Shown here piece by piece: positions 17,617 to 27,303 of a stretch of DNA of 64,000 nt (the stretch's first letter is position 1; every line of letters starts with the position of its first letter). The notes under the pieces were generated by a model that was given only the letters and a program-made list of their open reading frames with translations, was not told where the DNA came from and searched no databases. Origin of the DNA: CAUZJO01 sp963580245 (lineage in GTDB: Bacteria; Sumerlaeota; Sumerlaeia; MVZB01); assembly GCA_963580245.1 (NCBI GenBank), contig CAUZJO010000003.1, forward strand, positions 24,258 through 88,257, in the 5' to 3' direction. Position numbers and translations under genes: made by a program.

Positions 17617-19103
17617 GAGCGCGCGTTCTCCGCGACCCCGCAGAATTCCAGGATGCGCCGGGCCCGGTGGGCGTAGTCGTGTTGCTCGGCGAGTTCAAGC
17701 GCCCCGGCCGCCAGTCGCTCGCTCAGGGCGTCGTCTTCCAACAGCGTCCGCAGGCCTTGGGCCAGGGCTTGGGGATTGTCGGGTTCGGTCAGCCACGCGT
17801 TGCGGCCGTGTTCGAGCACCTCGCGCAACGTCGGCAGGTCGCTGGCCACGATCGGCTTGCCGAAGGCCGCGAATTCAAACAACTTCATCGGACTGGTGAA
17901 GATCCGCGCCTCGCGGAAACCCCGGCGGGGCAGAGGGATCACGCAGACGCGCGCCTTGCGGATATAACGCCTGACTTTGGGGTGGTTGACGTGTCCGACC
18001 ATCCGCACGCGCTCCGACATGTCGTAGTCCCCGATGAGGTCCCTGATCCGTTGCTTGTCCTTGGAACGATTGCCTCCGACGATGGTCAACCGGTAGGGCT
18101 CGATCAACGCCATGGCATGAATCAGCAGATCGACGCCCTTCCATGGATATAGCTGGCCGACGTAAAGGACGTCGATGGCTTGCGGAGGAGTGATTGCTCC
18201 ATTCGCATCGGGGCCGTTGGGGCCACTGAGGGAGCTCGATGGCGCTTCATCGTCGCCGGTCGCTGGCCGTTGCATCGTTAGCGGTGTTCGGTCGCGGGCC
18301 CGGTCCGGTTGCAACCTGTTGTCATCGTCGTTGGAAAAGTCATCGTCCTCCCCATCATCGTCCATCGTTTCATTTTCCCACTCATCGGACTCGCTTTCGG
18401 CGTGTTGCGCCGCCTGGGCCGCCCATTGGCGGGTTTCCACGAAGTCAACGCCGCTCGGCAGGCAACCCAGGGGAACGCCGACGTCCCATTGCTCCAGGAC
18501 CTTGCGAATCTGGCCGGTCAGGCACAGGATGCCGTCGGTCTTGCGCAGGACCTCTTCCTCGGCCGTCTTTTTCCCGCGCAGGAAGGCCTTGCACTCCGAG
18601 AGGGGCGGAGGCGGTTGCTCGGCGTCCTTGCGTGATTCGATAAACTTCCGAAAACGGTCGACGTATTTCAGCCAATGCAGTTCAAGGTAGATGGGGATGC
18701 CGGCCTCGGCGGCGATCGGGTGCAAGAGCTCAACGACGTTTTCGTTTCGCGTGTAGATGATCGTTTTGGCCTGACGGGCCGCCGCCTCCAGCTCACGCCC
18801 GACCCGCCGGCGCACCAGCCGATAAATGTTATAGTGTCGAAGGCTAATATTATTGTTCATCCTCCTCAAGCGGTAATACCAGCGCGGGACCATGCCCTTG
18901 ATCTCGACGTTATCCATCGGTTCGAGCCCGTAGTATTTCCAGATCCTCCACCGTTTGGCGGTCAAGGTGACGAAATAAAGCGTCACCCGCACCCCCGGCC
19001 GCGAGGCCAACGCCCGAACCGTCTTCAGGATTTGGATGGGATGGGCGAATTTATTGGGTACGGTCGTGGAACAAAAAATAAAGATATGCAACGGCTCGGC
19101 CAA
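17613..19103 (-). CDS. Glycosyltransferase family 4 protein
   Basis: 496 residues with a GT-B fold. The C-terminal GT1/GT4 domain shows VLYVGQLYPWKGVDLLI, LTIVGGNRSKDKQRI, VRMVGHVNHPKV and the donor-binding E-x7-E region (FTSPMKLFEFAAFGKPIVASD). The N-terminal half carries TIYTRNENVVELLH and an HWLKYV acceptor-side helix. Between the halves (about residues 240-290) is a very acidic, Asp/Glu/Asn-rich, low-complexity insert, a linker not seen in typical members. It is the first gene of a coupled pair with the GT28-like gene and follows the ABC exporter by 160 bases on the same strand. Substrate unknown. Confidence 0.85.
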   Translation of the reverse strand: MAEPLHIFIFCSTTVPNKFAHPIQILKTVRALASRPGVRVTLYFVTLTAKRWRIWKYYGLEPMDNVEIKGMVPRWYYRLRRMNNNISLRHYNIYRLVRRRVGRELEAAARQAKTIIYTRNENVVELLHPIAAEAGIPIYLELHWLKYVDRFRKFIESRKDAEQPPPPLSECKAFLRGKKTAEEEVLRKTDGILCLTGQIRKVLEQWDVGVPLGCLPSGVDFVETRQWAAQAAQHAESESDEWENETMDDDGEDDDFSNDDDNRLQPDRARDRTPLTMQRPATGDDEAPSSSLSGPNGPDANGAITPPQAIDVLYVGQLYPWKGVDLLIHAMALIEPYRLTIVGGNRSKDKQRIRDLIGDYDMSERVRMVGHVNHPKVRRYIRKARVCVIPLPRRGFREARIFTSPMKLFEFAAFGKPIVASDLPTLREVLEHGRNAWLTEPDNPQALAQGLRTLLEDDALSERLAAGALELAEQHDYAHRARRILEFCGVAENARS

Positions 19104-19263
19104 CGAAAGCTACTCCCTTCCCATTATGTTTAGAAGTCAGGCCCGATTGATAATTGTCGGAAAAAGCCCCTCGCCCCCCCAAGCATATTGCTATTTGGGG
19201 CTGAAACTGTAAAGGGTCGCATCCCCGCCTTCGCCCGAAGGGCTTCGGCGGGCAAGCCCGCGG

Positions 19264-21474
19264 TTAGATATATTCCTCCAGCAGCTCCGAAGTCAGGCGC
19301 TTGTCGCGGATCGTGCGGGTTTTCTTTCTCCTGACTCGGACGACCTTGTCCACGCTCAACACCGAGGAGAGTTTGTGGGTGATCATGATGGTGGTGCGGC
19401 CCCGCGCGACATTTTTGAAGACCTCGTCGAAAATGGCCTGGTTCTTCACGTCCAAACCCGCCTCCGGTTCGTCGAGAATCAAGATTTCGGGATCGCGGTA
19501 GAGGACCCGGGCCAGCGCCAGCAATCGGGCCTGACCGCCCGACAGTCGCCCACCGCGCTCCCCGACCAGGGTTTGGTACCCATCGGGAAAGGATTGGACG
19601 AAATCGTGAACGCGCGTCAGGCGCGCCGCCTCGATCGCGCGCGGCTCGTCGATGGTCTCGTCGCCGTAGGCGATGTTTTCGAGGATCGAGAGGTTGAACA
19701 GGATCGTCTCCTGCGACAGCAGCACGACGCGGCGGCGCAGTTCCTTTTCGCTGATTCGATCGAGCGGCGTCTGACCGATCGTTATGCGCCCCACGGTCGG
19801 GAGGTAGAACCGGCAGATCAGGGCCGCCAGGGTTGATTTGCCCGAGCCGTTGCGCCCGATCATGGCGGTCACCTTGTTGCGCGGGATCCACAGGTTCAAG
19901 CGGCGAAAGATGTGATCGTCGCCTTGCTCGGGGTTGTAGCGGAACGCCACGTCCTCGAAGCGCACGAAGTCCCAATCCTCGGGCCAGGGGAGCGGGTCGG
20001 GCGGATCGATCACGTGGGGTTGGGTGTCCACGATTCCGAAGATTCGCTCGGCGCTCATCAACGCGCGCTGCATGCCGACGTGCACGACCGACAGGCGCTT
20101 GATCGGCTTGTAGAAGCGGTTGAGCGCGAACAGGTAGACGATGAATTCGGCGCCGCCGCTGATGATTTTGAACTCGAACATCAAAAGGGCGCCGAGGATC
20201 AAGATGCCGGCCACGCCCACGTTGACGATCATATCGGCGGTCGAGCCGGCCATCTCCTTGATCATGCGGCGTTTGAAACGGCGACGGAACATCGTTTCGT
20301 TGGACTGCGAGAAACGGTCGCTCTCGAACCGCTCGCTGCCGAATGATTTGATCAGTTTGATGCCGCTGAAGGCGGTCTGCATCTGGTCCATGATAAAGGC
20401 ATCGCCCGAGACTTCCTGCTTGGAGACCTCCCGGATACGCCGCGCCAGCACGACGGTGGGGATCAGCCCAATGGGCAGCAGCAGCAGGACGATCAGGGTC
20501 AGCGTCTTGTTGATCACGAACAGGAAAATCAGCAGGAACAGCATGGTGAACGGCTCGCGGACGATGGTGCTGCAGAGCAGTTGCAAGGGCTGGCGCAGCA
20601 TCGCCACGTCGTTGTAAATGCGCGTCATGAGCTGTCCGGTGGTGTTCTTATGGAAGAACGCCAGGTCTTGGCCGAGGCAGTGGTCGTAGATGTCCTGGGA
20701 CAGCTTTTGCAGGGCGCCGTTCTCGGCCCGGGCCATCAGCAGGTTCCCCGCATAGGTCATCGTGGCGGCAAGCAGGGCGGCCGCGAGCAGAAGAGTCGCG
20801 ATCATCAGCACCCCCTTGAACCGGTTGGCGTGAAGATAGGTCCTGAAGTTCTGCGCCTTCTTTTTCAGATTGGCCTTCAGAGGCTCGAGCCGCGCCTTGC
20901 CGCCGGTCACGAGGGGGCCGATCAGCGGGATGCGGCCGAGGAGGTCTCCCTTGATGTCCTTTTCGGAAGGCTCCGCGGAATCCCGATCGCGGGAGTCGGG
21001 AGGGGGAAGTTGCTCAACGTTCTCCGTCAGCGACTCGGCCGAAACCTGTTCCATCGCCGGCATCGGATCTTGCGGGAAGATGACCTTTAGGATCGGCAGA
21101 AACATGAAGAGCGAGCACACGCCCACGAAGCTGCCCAGAACGAACAGAACGTTGGCCTGGATGATCTGACGGCGGTAGGGGCGAAACAGGCCCAACAGTC
21201 TTGGCAGGGCGCCGCGATTCTGGGCCCGGTCGCCTCCGAACCACTTAAGAAACAGGCGCTGGAGCGGACCGCCGCGACGGCCGGACGCCGCTTCGGTCGC
21301 CTGAGCGGTTCCGGGTGAAACGTCCGTCGCGACCGCCTGAGAGGGCGTTGGGGGCTGTTTAACGGATACGTTTGAGGCGGGACGTTGCATCAAGGGGGGC
21401 CGGTCGGCCTTGGGCCCGGTTGGAATGGGGGGTCTTGTCCCATTAGGTGACCACAGGGGACCCGCGCGTTTCAA
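19264..21474 (-). CDS. MsbA-like lipid/glycan ABC exporter (fused permease-ATPase)
   Basis: 736 residues, longer than usual MsbA (~580). Residues 1-90 are a Pro/Thr-rich cytoplasmic extension. The first TM (about 98-125) is followed by an unusual ~75-residue polar loop (QDPMPAMEQ to GKARLEPL) before TM2, then the remaining four helices. The ATPase domain has Walker A GRNGSGKST, signature LSGGQARLLALAR, Walker B ILILDEPEAGLD and switch His in ITHKLSS. It probably exports a lipid-linked sugar or lipid A-type substrate, given the neighbouring glycosyltransferases and O-antigen ligase; this is inferred from context. It starts 32 bases after the stop of rsmE, so probably in one transcript. Confidence 0.86.
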   Translation of the reverse strand: MKRAGPLWSPNGTRPPIPTGPKADRPPLMQRPASNVSVKQPPTPSQAVATDVSPGTAQATEAASGRRGGPLQRLFLKWFGGDRAQNRGALPRLLGLFRPYRRQIIQANVLFVLGSFVGVCSLFMFLPILKVIFPQDPMPAMEQVSAESLTENVEQLPPPDSRDRDSAEPSEKDIKGDLLGRIPLIGPLVTGGKARLEPLKANLKKKAQNFRTYLHANRFKGVLMIATLLLAAALLAATMTYAGNLLMARAENGALQKLSQDIYDHCLGQDLAFFHKNTTGQLMTRIYNDVAMLRQPLQLLCSTIVREPFTMLFLLIFLFVINKTLTLIVLLLLPIGLIPTVVLARRIREVSKQEVSGDAFIMDQMQTAFSGIKLIKSFGSERFESDRFSQSNETMFRRRFKRRMIKEMAGSTADMIVNVGVAGILILGALLMFEFKIISGGAEFIVYLFALNRFYKPIKRLSVVHVGMQRALMSAERIFGIVDTQPHVIDPPDPLPWPEDWDFVRFEDVAFRYNPEQGDDHIFRRLNLWIPRNKVTAMIGRNGSGKSTLAALICRFYLPTVGRITIGQTPLDRISEKELRRRVVLLSQETILFNLSILENIAYGDETIDEPRAIEAARLTRVHDFVQSFPDGYQTLVGERGGRLSGGQARLLALARVLYRDPEILILDEPEAGLDVKNQAIFDEVFKNVARGRTTIMITHKLSSVLSVDKVVRVRRKKTRTIRDKRLTSELLEEYI

Positions 21475-21506
21475 TCCAAATCAGGAATCGACTGAGGCAA
21501 GCCCGA

Positions 21507-22259
21507 TTAGATCAGACGGCATACGGCGGCGGCGGACAGGGCCGCGGTCTCGGCGCGGAGGGTCAGCGAACCGAGGGAAACCGGCTTGAATCCGGCCAGC
21601 TCGAAGGCGTTTTGCTCCTCGGGGATCCAGCCCCCTTCGGGGCCGATTGCGATCCACAGGGGGAGGTCAACCGGAATGCGCTCGGCCATCCATTGGCCCA
21701 ACTTACGCGAGGAGGAATCGGATTGGGCATAGACCGTGTGGGCCGGGGCGCACTGGCGGGTCAGCCATTGATCGAGCGGGGCCGGCGTCAGGATCGTCAT
21801 TGGCCGGGCGCGGCCGCATTGTTTGGCGGCGGCGATCGCGAGCCGGTCCCAGCGCCCGGGGGTGTCCGGTTCGGCCTCGCGCGCGGGCAGGGCGACGCAG
21901 CGGGCCGCGATCACCGGCTGAAGAGACTCCACGTCCAGCTCCGAGAGCTTCTCGATCATCCAATCCATCGCGCGGCGCTTGAGGATCGCCACGGCCATGT
22001 TGAGTTGCGGCTTTTGGGTCGAAGTGTCCGACTCGAGCCGCTCGATCAACTCCACCTGGGCCCGGCCGTCGCGCTCCCCCACGACGCGGGCGCTCCAGGC
22101 GCAGCCTGATGCATCGAACAGATCGATCTGGCTGCCCGGGCGAAGGCGCAGGGCGTGGAGCAGATGGTGCGATTCGCCTTCGGCCAGGGTAAGGTCGCCG
22201 CTTTGAACCGAACTGAGTTGGCCGGCGAAATAAAACCGGTGAGGGGTGCACGGGCTCAT
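21507..22259 (-). CDS. rsmE: 16S rRNA (uracil1498-N3)-methyltransferase RsmE
   Basis: SPOUT-class methyltransferase that methylates U1498 of 16S rRNA. Visible: N-terminal PUA-like domain starting HRFYFAGQL; catalytic domain with LNMAVAILKRRAMDWMIEKLSELDV; and the C-terminal trefoil-knot motif WIAIGPEGGWIPEEQNAFE followed by VSLGSLTLRAETAALSA, which is diagnostic. The frame is open from 22334, but ATG 22259 (MSPCTPHRF) gives the standard N-terminus and ~250 residues. The gene lies between the secreted cohesin-like gene and the ABC exporter, all on the minus strand. Confidence 0.93.
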   Translation of the reverse strand: MSPCTPHRFYFAGQLSSVQSGDLTLAEGESHHLLHALRLRPGSQIDLFDASGCAWSARVVGERDGRAQVELIERLESDTSTQKPQLNMAVAILKRRAMDWMIEKLSELDVESLQPVIAARCVALPAREAEPDTPGRWDRLAIAAAKQCGRARPMTILTPAPLDQWLTRQCAPAHTVYAQSDSSSRKLGQWMAERIPVDLPLWIAIGPEGGWIPEEQNAFELAGFKPVSLGSLTLRAETAALSAAAVCRLI

Positions 22260-22318
22260 CTGTCGTGGAAAAGGTGGACGAACTAGGCGCGGGCTGGAAA
22301 ACGCCCGGGGAGGACCCA

Positions 22319-23938
22319 TCAGAAACGATACCACGAAGGATCGGCCTTTTCAATTCCATCGATGTCTTCCTCGACGCGCCGTTCCGCGGCCTCCCGCTCC
22401 TCGTTCATCGCGGCCTGGAGCTTGTGCTGATCGACGGCCGGCGCGCGCACGCTGATGGGTGACTTGCGAGTTTCTCTTGCGGGCTCTGGCGGGGATGGCG
22501 GCGCTTGGGCGAGGACGGGCCGCGGCTCTCGGCCGCGCATGTAGACGTTTTCCCCCAACAGGTACAGGCCCGTTTGCGGCGCGTTGATGGTGGCCTGTTC
22601 ATTCCAGACCCAAGTGAAAATGGGGGCCTCGACCGGTTCAACCACGCGCGCGAACAGTCGGGCGATGGGACCGGAGGACTGATCGCGCAGATTTGTCATG
22701 GCCATCCGGTAGTATAAAAAACCGGCCCGGTTGTTGACGGCGTTGGTGTAATGCATGTCCCAGGGCCACGCGGAGTGAAACGGCCCATCGAGCAGGTTGA
22801 TCCCCTTATGGATCCAGTTGCCGCGATCGGTATCGACGACCTTCACTTTCTGGGCGTCAAACTTGGCGGCCAACCGAACCTCATTAAAGAGCATCTCGTC
22901 GGGGTTTTCGACCCCGATATCGACGACCAGCCACTGACCGGGCTCCAGGATGCCCTCGGCGGGTTGGTCGATCCACAGGGTGGGCTTGCGCAAGCCGGAC
23001 TGGTCGCGGAATCCGGCCAGGACCGGGGCCAGCTCCTCGAGGGTGGGCGCGAGGAAGCTGCCGCCCGAGGGGATCTCGTCCTCCTCATCCAGGATGCGCA
23101 CCGTCCCGCCCGAGAGCGCCTCCTTGACGCCGAACGAGGACCGGCTGATCAGCTCGCGGCCGCTGTGGACCGCCGTGGCCATGTCGTCGAAGTAGGGTTC
23201 GATGCGTAGCCCGTCCCCGGGCGCGAGGGCCTCCCATGCCACGGTGATCAACGCGACTTCGCCGTGATCGCGCGGCTCGTCGAATTGCGCACGGTAGAAC
23301 AGATGGCCCTGCTGCTCGTCGATGTAGACTTCGGGCTCGCCCCTGAGGTTGTCCTTAAGATTGGCCTGGTGAAGGGCCACCGGTCGCATGTTTTTCGTGG
23401 GGTAGCGCAGGCAAATCCGCACGCGGTCGACGACCAGGTGTTGCGGATTAAGCAGGCGGCAGGCGGTGGAAAATTCTCGGCCGATCCTCACGTTCTGGCT
23501 CGCGGGGGCCATGAAGAACGTCACGTGAGGTCCGGTCGCATCTTTTTTTTCCGGGTCTTCGACGGCGGGTTCTTCATCTTTGCCGCGCACCTTGGCCAGT
23601 TGTTTGCCATCGGGGTCACCCGCGCCGTCCTTGGGCGGCGCGGTGATCGGCGTACCGGCGCCCTCCGAGGCTGCCTGGCGTTTTTTCTCCTCCTCCCGCT
23701 TGCGGCGCTGCTCCATTTTCATCTTCACCAGCTCGCGCATGCGGCGCTTTCTTTCCTCGATGCTCGCCTGAGGGTCTTGGGGATCAATATCAATGGGGAT
23801 GTTCTCGCTGCGGTTTTTGGTCGTATTCTGGGCCTGCGGTGACTGGCCCAGGCCGATCAACATCGCGAGCGACGCAATGCAAAGCAGCAGAGCTTTCCGA
23901 TGGGGGGGGGAGAGAACCTGGAGACAGGTGCGAATCAT
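22319..23938 (-). CDS. Secreted protein with two cohesin-like domains
   Basis: 539 residues with a signal peptide (ALLLCIASLAMLIGLGQSPQAQ). Residues about 60-95 are a highly charged coiled coil (KRRMRELVKMKMEQRRKRE). Two beta-rich segments at about 140-250 and 320-440 each show the pattern of cohesin-fold or 'Big'-like domains: a first strand LVVDIGVENP, a middle 'fDaqkVkVVD' strand, a 'GFLYYRM' strand near the end. The first copy is shorter. The last 60 residues are a charged helix. Function unknown. It is probably co-transcribed with rsmE, 60 bases downstream. Confidence 0.65.
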   Translation of the reverse strand: MIRTCLQVLSPPHRKALLLCIASLAMLIGLGQSPQAQNTTKNRSENIPIDIDPQDPQASIEERKRRMRELVKMKMEQRRKREEEKKRQAASEGAGTPITAPPKDGAGDPDGKQLAKVRGKDEEPAVEDPEKKDATGPHVTFFMAPASQNVRIGREFSTACRLLNPQHLVVDRVRICLRYPTKNMRPVALHQANLKDNLRGEPEVYIDEQQGHLFYRAQFDEPRDHGEVALITVAWEALAPGDGLRIEPYFDDMATAVHSGRELISRSSFGVKEALSGGTVRILDEEDEIPSGGSFLAPTLEELAPVLAGFRDQSGLRKPTLWIDQPAEGILEPGQWLVVDIGVENPDEMLFNEVRLAAKFDAQKVKVVDTDRGNWIHKGINLLDGPFHSAWPWDMHYTNAVNNRAGFLYYRMAMTNLRDQSSGPIARLFARVVEPVEAPIFTWVWNEQATINAPQTGLYLLGENVYMRGREPRPVLAQAPPSPPEPARETRKSPISVRAPAVDQHKLQAAMNEEREAAERRVEEDIDGIEKADPSWYRF

Positions 23939-24167
23939 CAGTGGCCTCTATTGGAATCATGGCAAAGAACGAGCCATTCGGTAAAGTCATTTCTCCCAAC
24001 GCGATAAACTCTGAGGAGGCGCTTGAAACCGCTCAATGGCAAGGCGTTGGCGATGGCAAAACGAAACCGCCCAACTCAAAATGCGACTCTCTGACACGCC
24101 GGTTGTGGCGATGCCGCCGTCCGTGGAGCGGCGATTCTCCACGCGGTCGCCGCGATTTCACAATTAT

Positions 24168-26966
24168 CTACTGAGTGGGGCGATCGAGTTGGCGCCGGAC
24201 GAGCCGTCGCCAGCGGAGGGCCTGTTCCAATTGGCGGCGGGTGATTTCGTCGGGCTCGCGCTGGATATTTCTCCTCAGCAGTTCCTCGGCCCGGCCCAGC
24301 AGGTCGTACGCCATGCTCAGTTTATCCGGAGTCTCTTGCAGCATATAGACCCGGCCCAGGCTGAGGTAGACGAACGGGTTATTGCGCTCGGAGGCCAGGC
24401 GTTTCTGCAGGACGGGGAAGCGCAGGCGCTCCTTGAGGCTTACGTCCTCGGGCGTCAGGCGCAGGGCTTCGATATAGGCGCGGGCCGCTCCCTCGATGTC
24501 CAGCCCCCGGTAGCTCGCGTGGCCCTGGATGATATGGGGCAGGGCCTGTTCATAGCGCGAGAGTCGTTCGGCCTCCTCGGGCGGAAGACTGCCCTCGGCC
24601 ATGTATTGACGCGGGGAGGTGTAGATGCTCATCAGCTCGTCCAGGTTGTCGATCAGCGGGCGGTCGAAGTATCCGTACTTGGGCGAGAGGAACTCGATGA
24701 GCGGATTGTTTTCGGTGTTGAGCGCGTCGCCGGCCAGGTAGGCGTCCAGGTCCGCGCCGGCGGTCACGAAGCAGGAGAGGAGCTTGATCGGATCGTCGAG
24801 ACTAAGCTCGGTCAGATCGCTGCGCACGTCGGGCTCTTGCAGCGTGCGGACGAAGCGGCCATAGTCCAGGCTGACACGGTCCTGCCAGCCGATGAGCAGG
24901 ATGTAGTGCGTTTGCTCGTTCGACATGTAAAAGACGGCCATCGCCGGGAAGACGCGGTGAAAGGTCCTGAGCGCGATCCGGAAGACTTCCTTGGAGAGGC
25001 CCGCCAGCGGCATCCATACCACGACGATCCCCCTGGGCGTCAGCCGCTCGCGGCAGGCTTGAAAGTACTCCAGGTCGTAGAGATTGGCGTTGGATTTGTA
25101 GCGCAGGTCGGTGCAATCGGTGGCGATGATGTCGTACGATTGGTCGGTGTTGCGCAGGTAGGCGCGCGCGTCATCGAAAATGATCCGATAGCGGTCGTCG
25201 TCATTCTCAAGGAAACCGTGATTGGCGAGGGTCAGGTACGGCGCGGCCTTGATCACGGTCGGACATATCTCCACGCAATCGACCTGTTCGAGGCGGTCGT
25301 GAAGCAGCAGCGAATAAGAAGCGCCGCCACTGCCGAAGCCGACCGTCAGCGCCTTCTTGGGGTTTTCCAGGAGCATCATCGGCATGTGGGCCAGCGACTT
25401 TTGGTCGGTTTGGAGAATCGGGTCGGTCCCGGCCACGCCGACCCCGTCGATCATGATCGTGCGGTGCCTGAGGTTGTTCTCGACGACCGCCACCGTGGCC
25501 ACCCGGCCTTCTTCGTAGAATTCCATCCTTTCCAGGGAGCTTAGGGGCTGCAGGCCCTGACCGCGCGGCAGGCCGTAGAAGACCGCCACAACCATAATCG
25601 CCCCCAACGTGCCCAGGACGATCATCATCGGCCGGCTGTCGGGAGTCTGGCTGATGGTCACCAGCCCGATGACCACGTTGATGAGTCCCAAGAGTATCAG
25701 GCCGACGGTCAACCCGAACATGGGGACAATCACAAAACCGGCCAACAAGGAGCCGATGATCGCGCCGATGGTATTGAACGCGTAAAGCCGCCCCACGTCG
25801 CCGCCCACGCGACCCACGCCGGCCACCAGCCTGGCGGCCAATGGGAAGGCCATCCCCATCAAAACGGTCGGAATGCCCAGCGTGCCGAGGGTTTGCAGCA
25901 TCACGTTGACCACCGCCAGTGCCCAGTTGAGCGTTCCGGATTCTTCGTCATAGGGCTGGGCCCACGTGAAGAGCGAGGCCCCCGAATAGAGCATCGTGAC
26001 CGACAGGAGGATGGCGATCCCGATCAGCGTCAGGAGCACGCCATAGAGGCGTAGGGGCTCGCGCTGACGATCCACGAACGGGCCGATCAGCGCCGCGCCG
26101 ATCGCAAGTCCCGCCAGGAAGACCGTCAGCATCGCCGAAAAGGCGTAGGTCGTGTTCTTCAGATACTCGAAACCAAAGACGAGCGAGCGGCTCCAAAGCA
26201 CCTGCGCGCCCAGGGCGACGGCCCCTGAAATAAGTGCCGTGGTCAGTACCCAGACGACGACGCGTTTGGGGGCGGCCGGCGTCGGGGGGGGTGTGGATTT
26301 TGGTTGGGCCGCGGGTGGTCCCCCGGCGTTGGCGACCGGTCGCCTGCCTTCGAGCAGCAACGAAAGCCCCAGGGCGCCCGCCCCCGCCAACAGATTGAGT
26401 CCGGCGGCGATCCACTCGCTTCCCAGCAGCCCGAAGTTGGCGATCAACACGAAGCCGGCCAGAAAGGCACCGCAAACCGCGCCGAATGTATTGGTGGCGT
26501 AGAGCCCGCCGACGTGCAGCCCGAGGTGGCTCTGGGTTCGCACCAGGAAGCGGGTCATGACCGGCAGCGTCGCCCCCATCAGCGTGGTGGGCAGGGTCAG
26601 CAGCCCAAAGGCGCAGATGAAGCGCACCGCCGTCAGGGGCCCGAATTGCTGGCCGAAAACCGCATAGGCCCATCCATCGGCCAGCTCGACCAGGTGGATC
26701 AACAACGGCAACAGAATCCCACTCAGAGCGATCCCCAGCTCGAGCAGGCCATAGGTACGTAGGGGATGACTCAGCCGGTCGCTGACCCGACCCAGGAGCC
26801 ACGAACCCAGCGCCAGGCCCGCCATGAAGGCCGCCAGCACGGCGCACACCGCATAGAGGCCGGCCCCGAAAACGACCAACAGCATGCGCGTCCAGACGAC
26901 TTCATAGATCAGCCCCGCCGCGCCCGAGGCGAAGAATAGGGGGTAGACAATCCAACGTAGGCCCAT
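24168..26966 (-). CDS. Fused MFS-type membrane / spermidine synthase-like protein with TPR tail
   Basis: About 932 residues. Residues 1-~480 hold a dozen hydrophobic helices opening with FFASGAAGLIYEVVWTRML, the signature of the 'fused MFS/spermidine synthase' family. Next comes a Rossmann methyltransferase-like domain with GFGSGGASYSLLLH (cofactor loop), VDCVEICPTVIKAA, IIFDDARAYL and ATDCTDLRY, matching polyamine aminopropyltransferase folds. The C-terminal ~180 residues are TPR-like. Biochemical function of the fused family is not established; it may act on polyamines or nucleosides at the membrane. The frame extends to 27059, but ATG 26966 starts right at the first TM helix. Confidence 0.85.
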   Translation of the reverse strand: MGLRWIVYPLFFASGAAGLIYEVVWTRMLLVVFGAGLYAVCAVLAAFMAGLALGSWLLGRVSDRLSHPLRTYGLLELGIALSGILLPLLIHLVELADGWAYAVFGQQFGPLTAVRFICAFGLLTLPTTLMGATLPVMTRFLVRTQSHLGLHVGGLYATNTFGAVCGAFLAGFVLIANFGLLGSEWIAAGLNLLAGAGALGLSLLLEGRRPVANAGGPPAAQPKSTPPPTPAAPKRVVVWVLTTALISGAVALGAQVLWSRSLVFGFEYLKNTTYAFSAMLTVFLAGLAIGAALIGPFVDRQREPLRLYGVLLTLIGIAILLSVTMLYSGASLFTWAQPYDEESGTLNWALAVVNVMLQTLGTLGIPTVLMGMAFPLAARLVAGVGRVGGDVGRLYAFNTIGAIIGSLLAGFVIVPMFGLTVGLILLGLINVVIGLVTISQTPDSRPMMIVLGTLGAIMVVAVFYGLPRGQGLQPLSSLERMEFYEEGRVATVAVVENNLRHRTIMIDGVGVAGTDPILQTDQKSLAHMPMMLLENPKKALTVGFGSGGASYSLLLHDRLEQVDCVEICPTVIKAAPYLTLANHGFLENDDDRYRIIFDDARAYLRNTDQSYDIIATDCTDLRYKSNANLYDLEYFQACRERLTPRGIVVVWMPLAGLSKEVFRIALRTFHRVFPAMAVFYMSNEQTHYILLIGWQDRVSLDYGRFVRTLQEPDVRSDLTELSLDDPIKLLSCFVTAGADLDAYLAGDALNTENNPLIEFLSPKYGYFDRPLIDNLDELMSIYTSPRQYMAEGSLPPEEAERLSRYEQALPHIIQGHASYRGLDIEGAARAYIEALRLTPEDVSLKERLRFPVLQKRLASERNNPFVYLSLGRVYMLQETPDKLSMAYDLLGRAEELLRRNIQREPDEITRRQLEQALRWRRLVRRQLDRPTQ

Positions 26967-27303
26967 GTGGGCGGCCCGTGGCCTCGCGATCGGTAGAATT
27001 TTCCGGGCGGTCGCACCCGTCGTGTCGGGGCTCGGGATGGCGAACCAACCGGATGGCATGCCCGGATCGCCCGGATCCGGAGATGCCAGGCACTAGCAAT
27101 GTGAATACCGAATTCCCGATCCATTTCATACCACGAATCGACAACGGCGAACAGCCGAGCGCGATCGTGGCCGAATCCGCGGGTGAATGCCGGGCCGCGG
27201 TCGCTCGGATGCGGATGCGCGTAGACCGGCGGGGATGCAAATGCGTTGAGCCCCGCTGTTGCGGCCTTTTTGGGGTTGCCCTCCCCCAACGCGAGAGGCC
27301 AAC
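26967..27303. other. Divergent intergenic region
   Basis: 337 bases between two divergent genes (MFS/spermidine synthase and the DUF4129 protein). It must hold both promoters, but I see no strong sigma-70 match, operator or hairpin. ORFs crossing it are antisense extensions without coding signals. Confidence 0.4.

Noticed and set aside
24036..25544. 502-codon plus-strand open frame
   Set aside because: Shadow of the fused MFS/spermidine synthase gene; composition is typical of GC-rich antisense reading.
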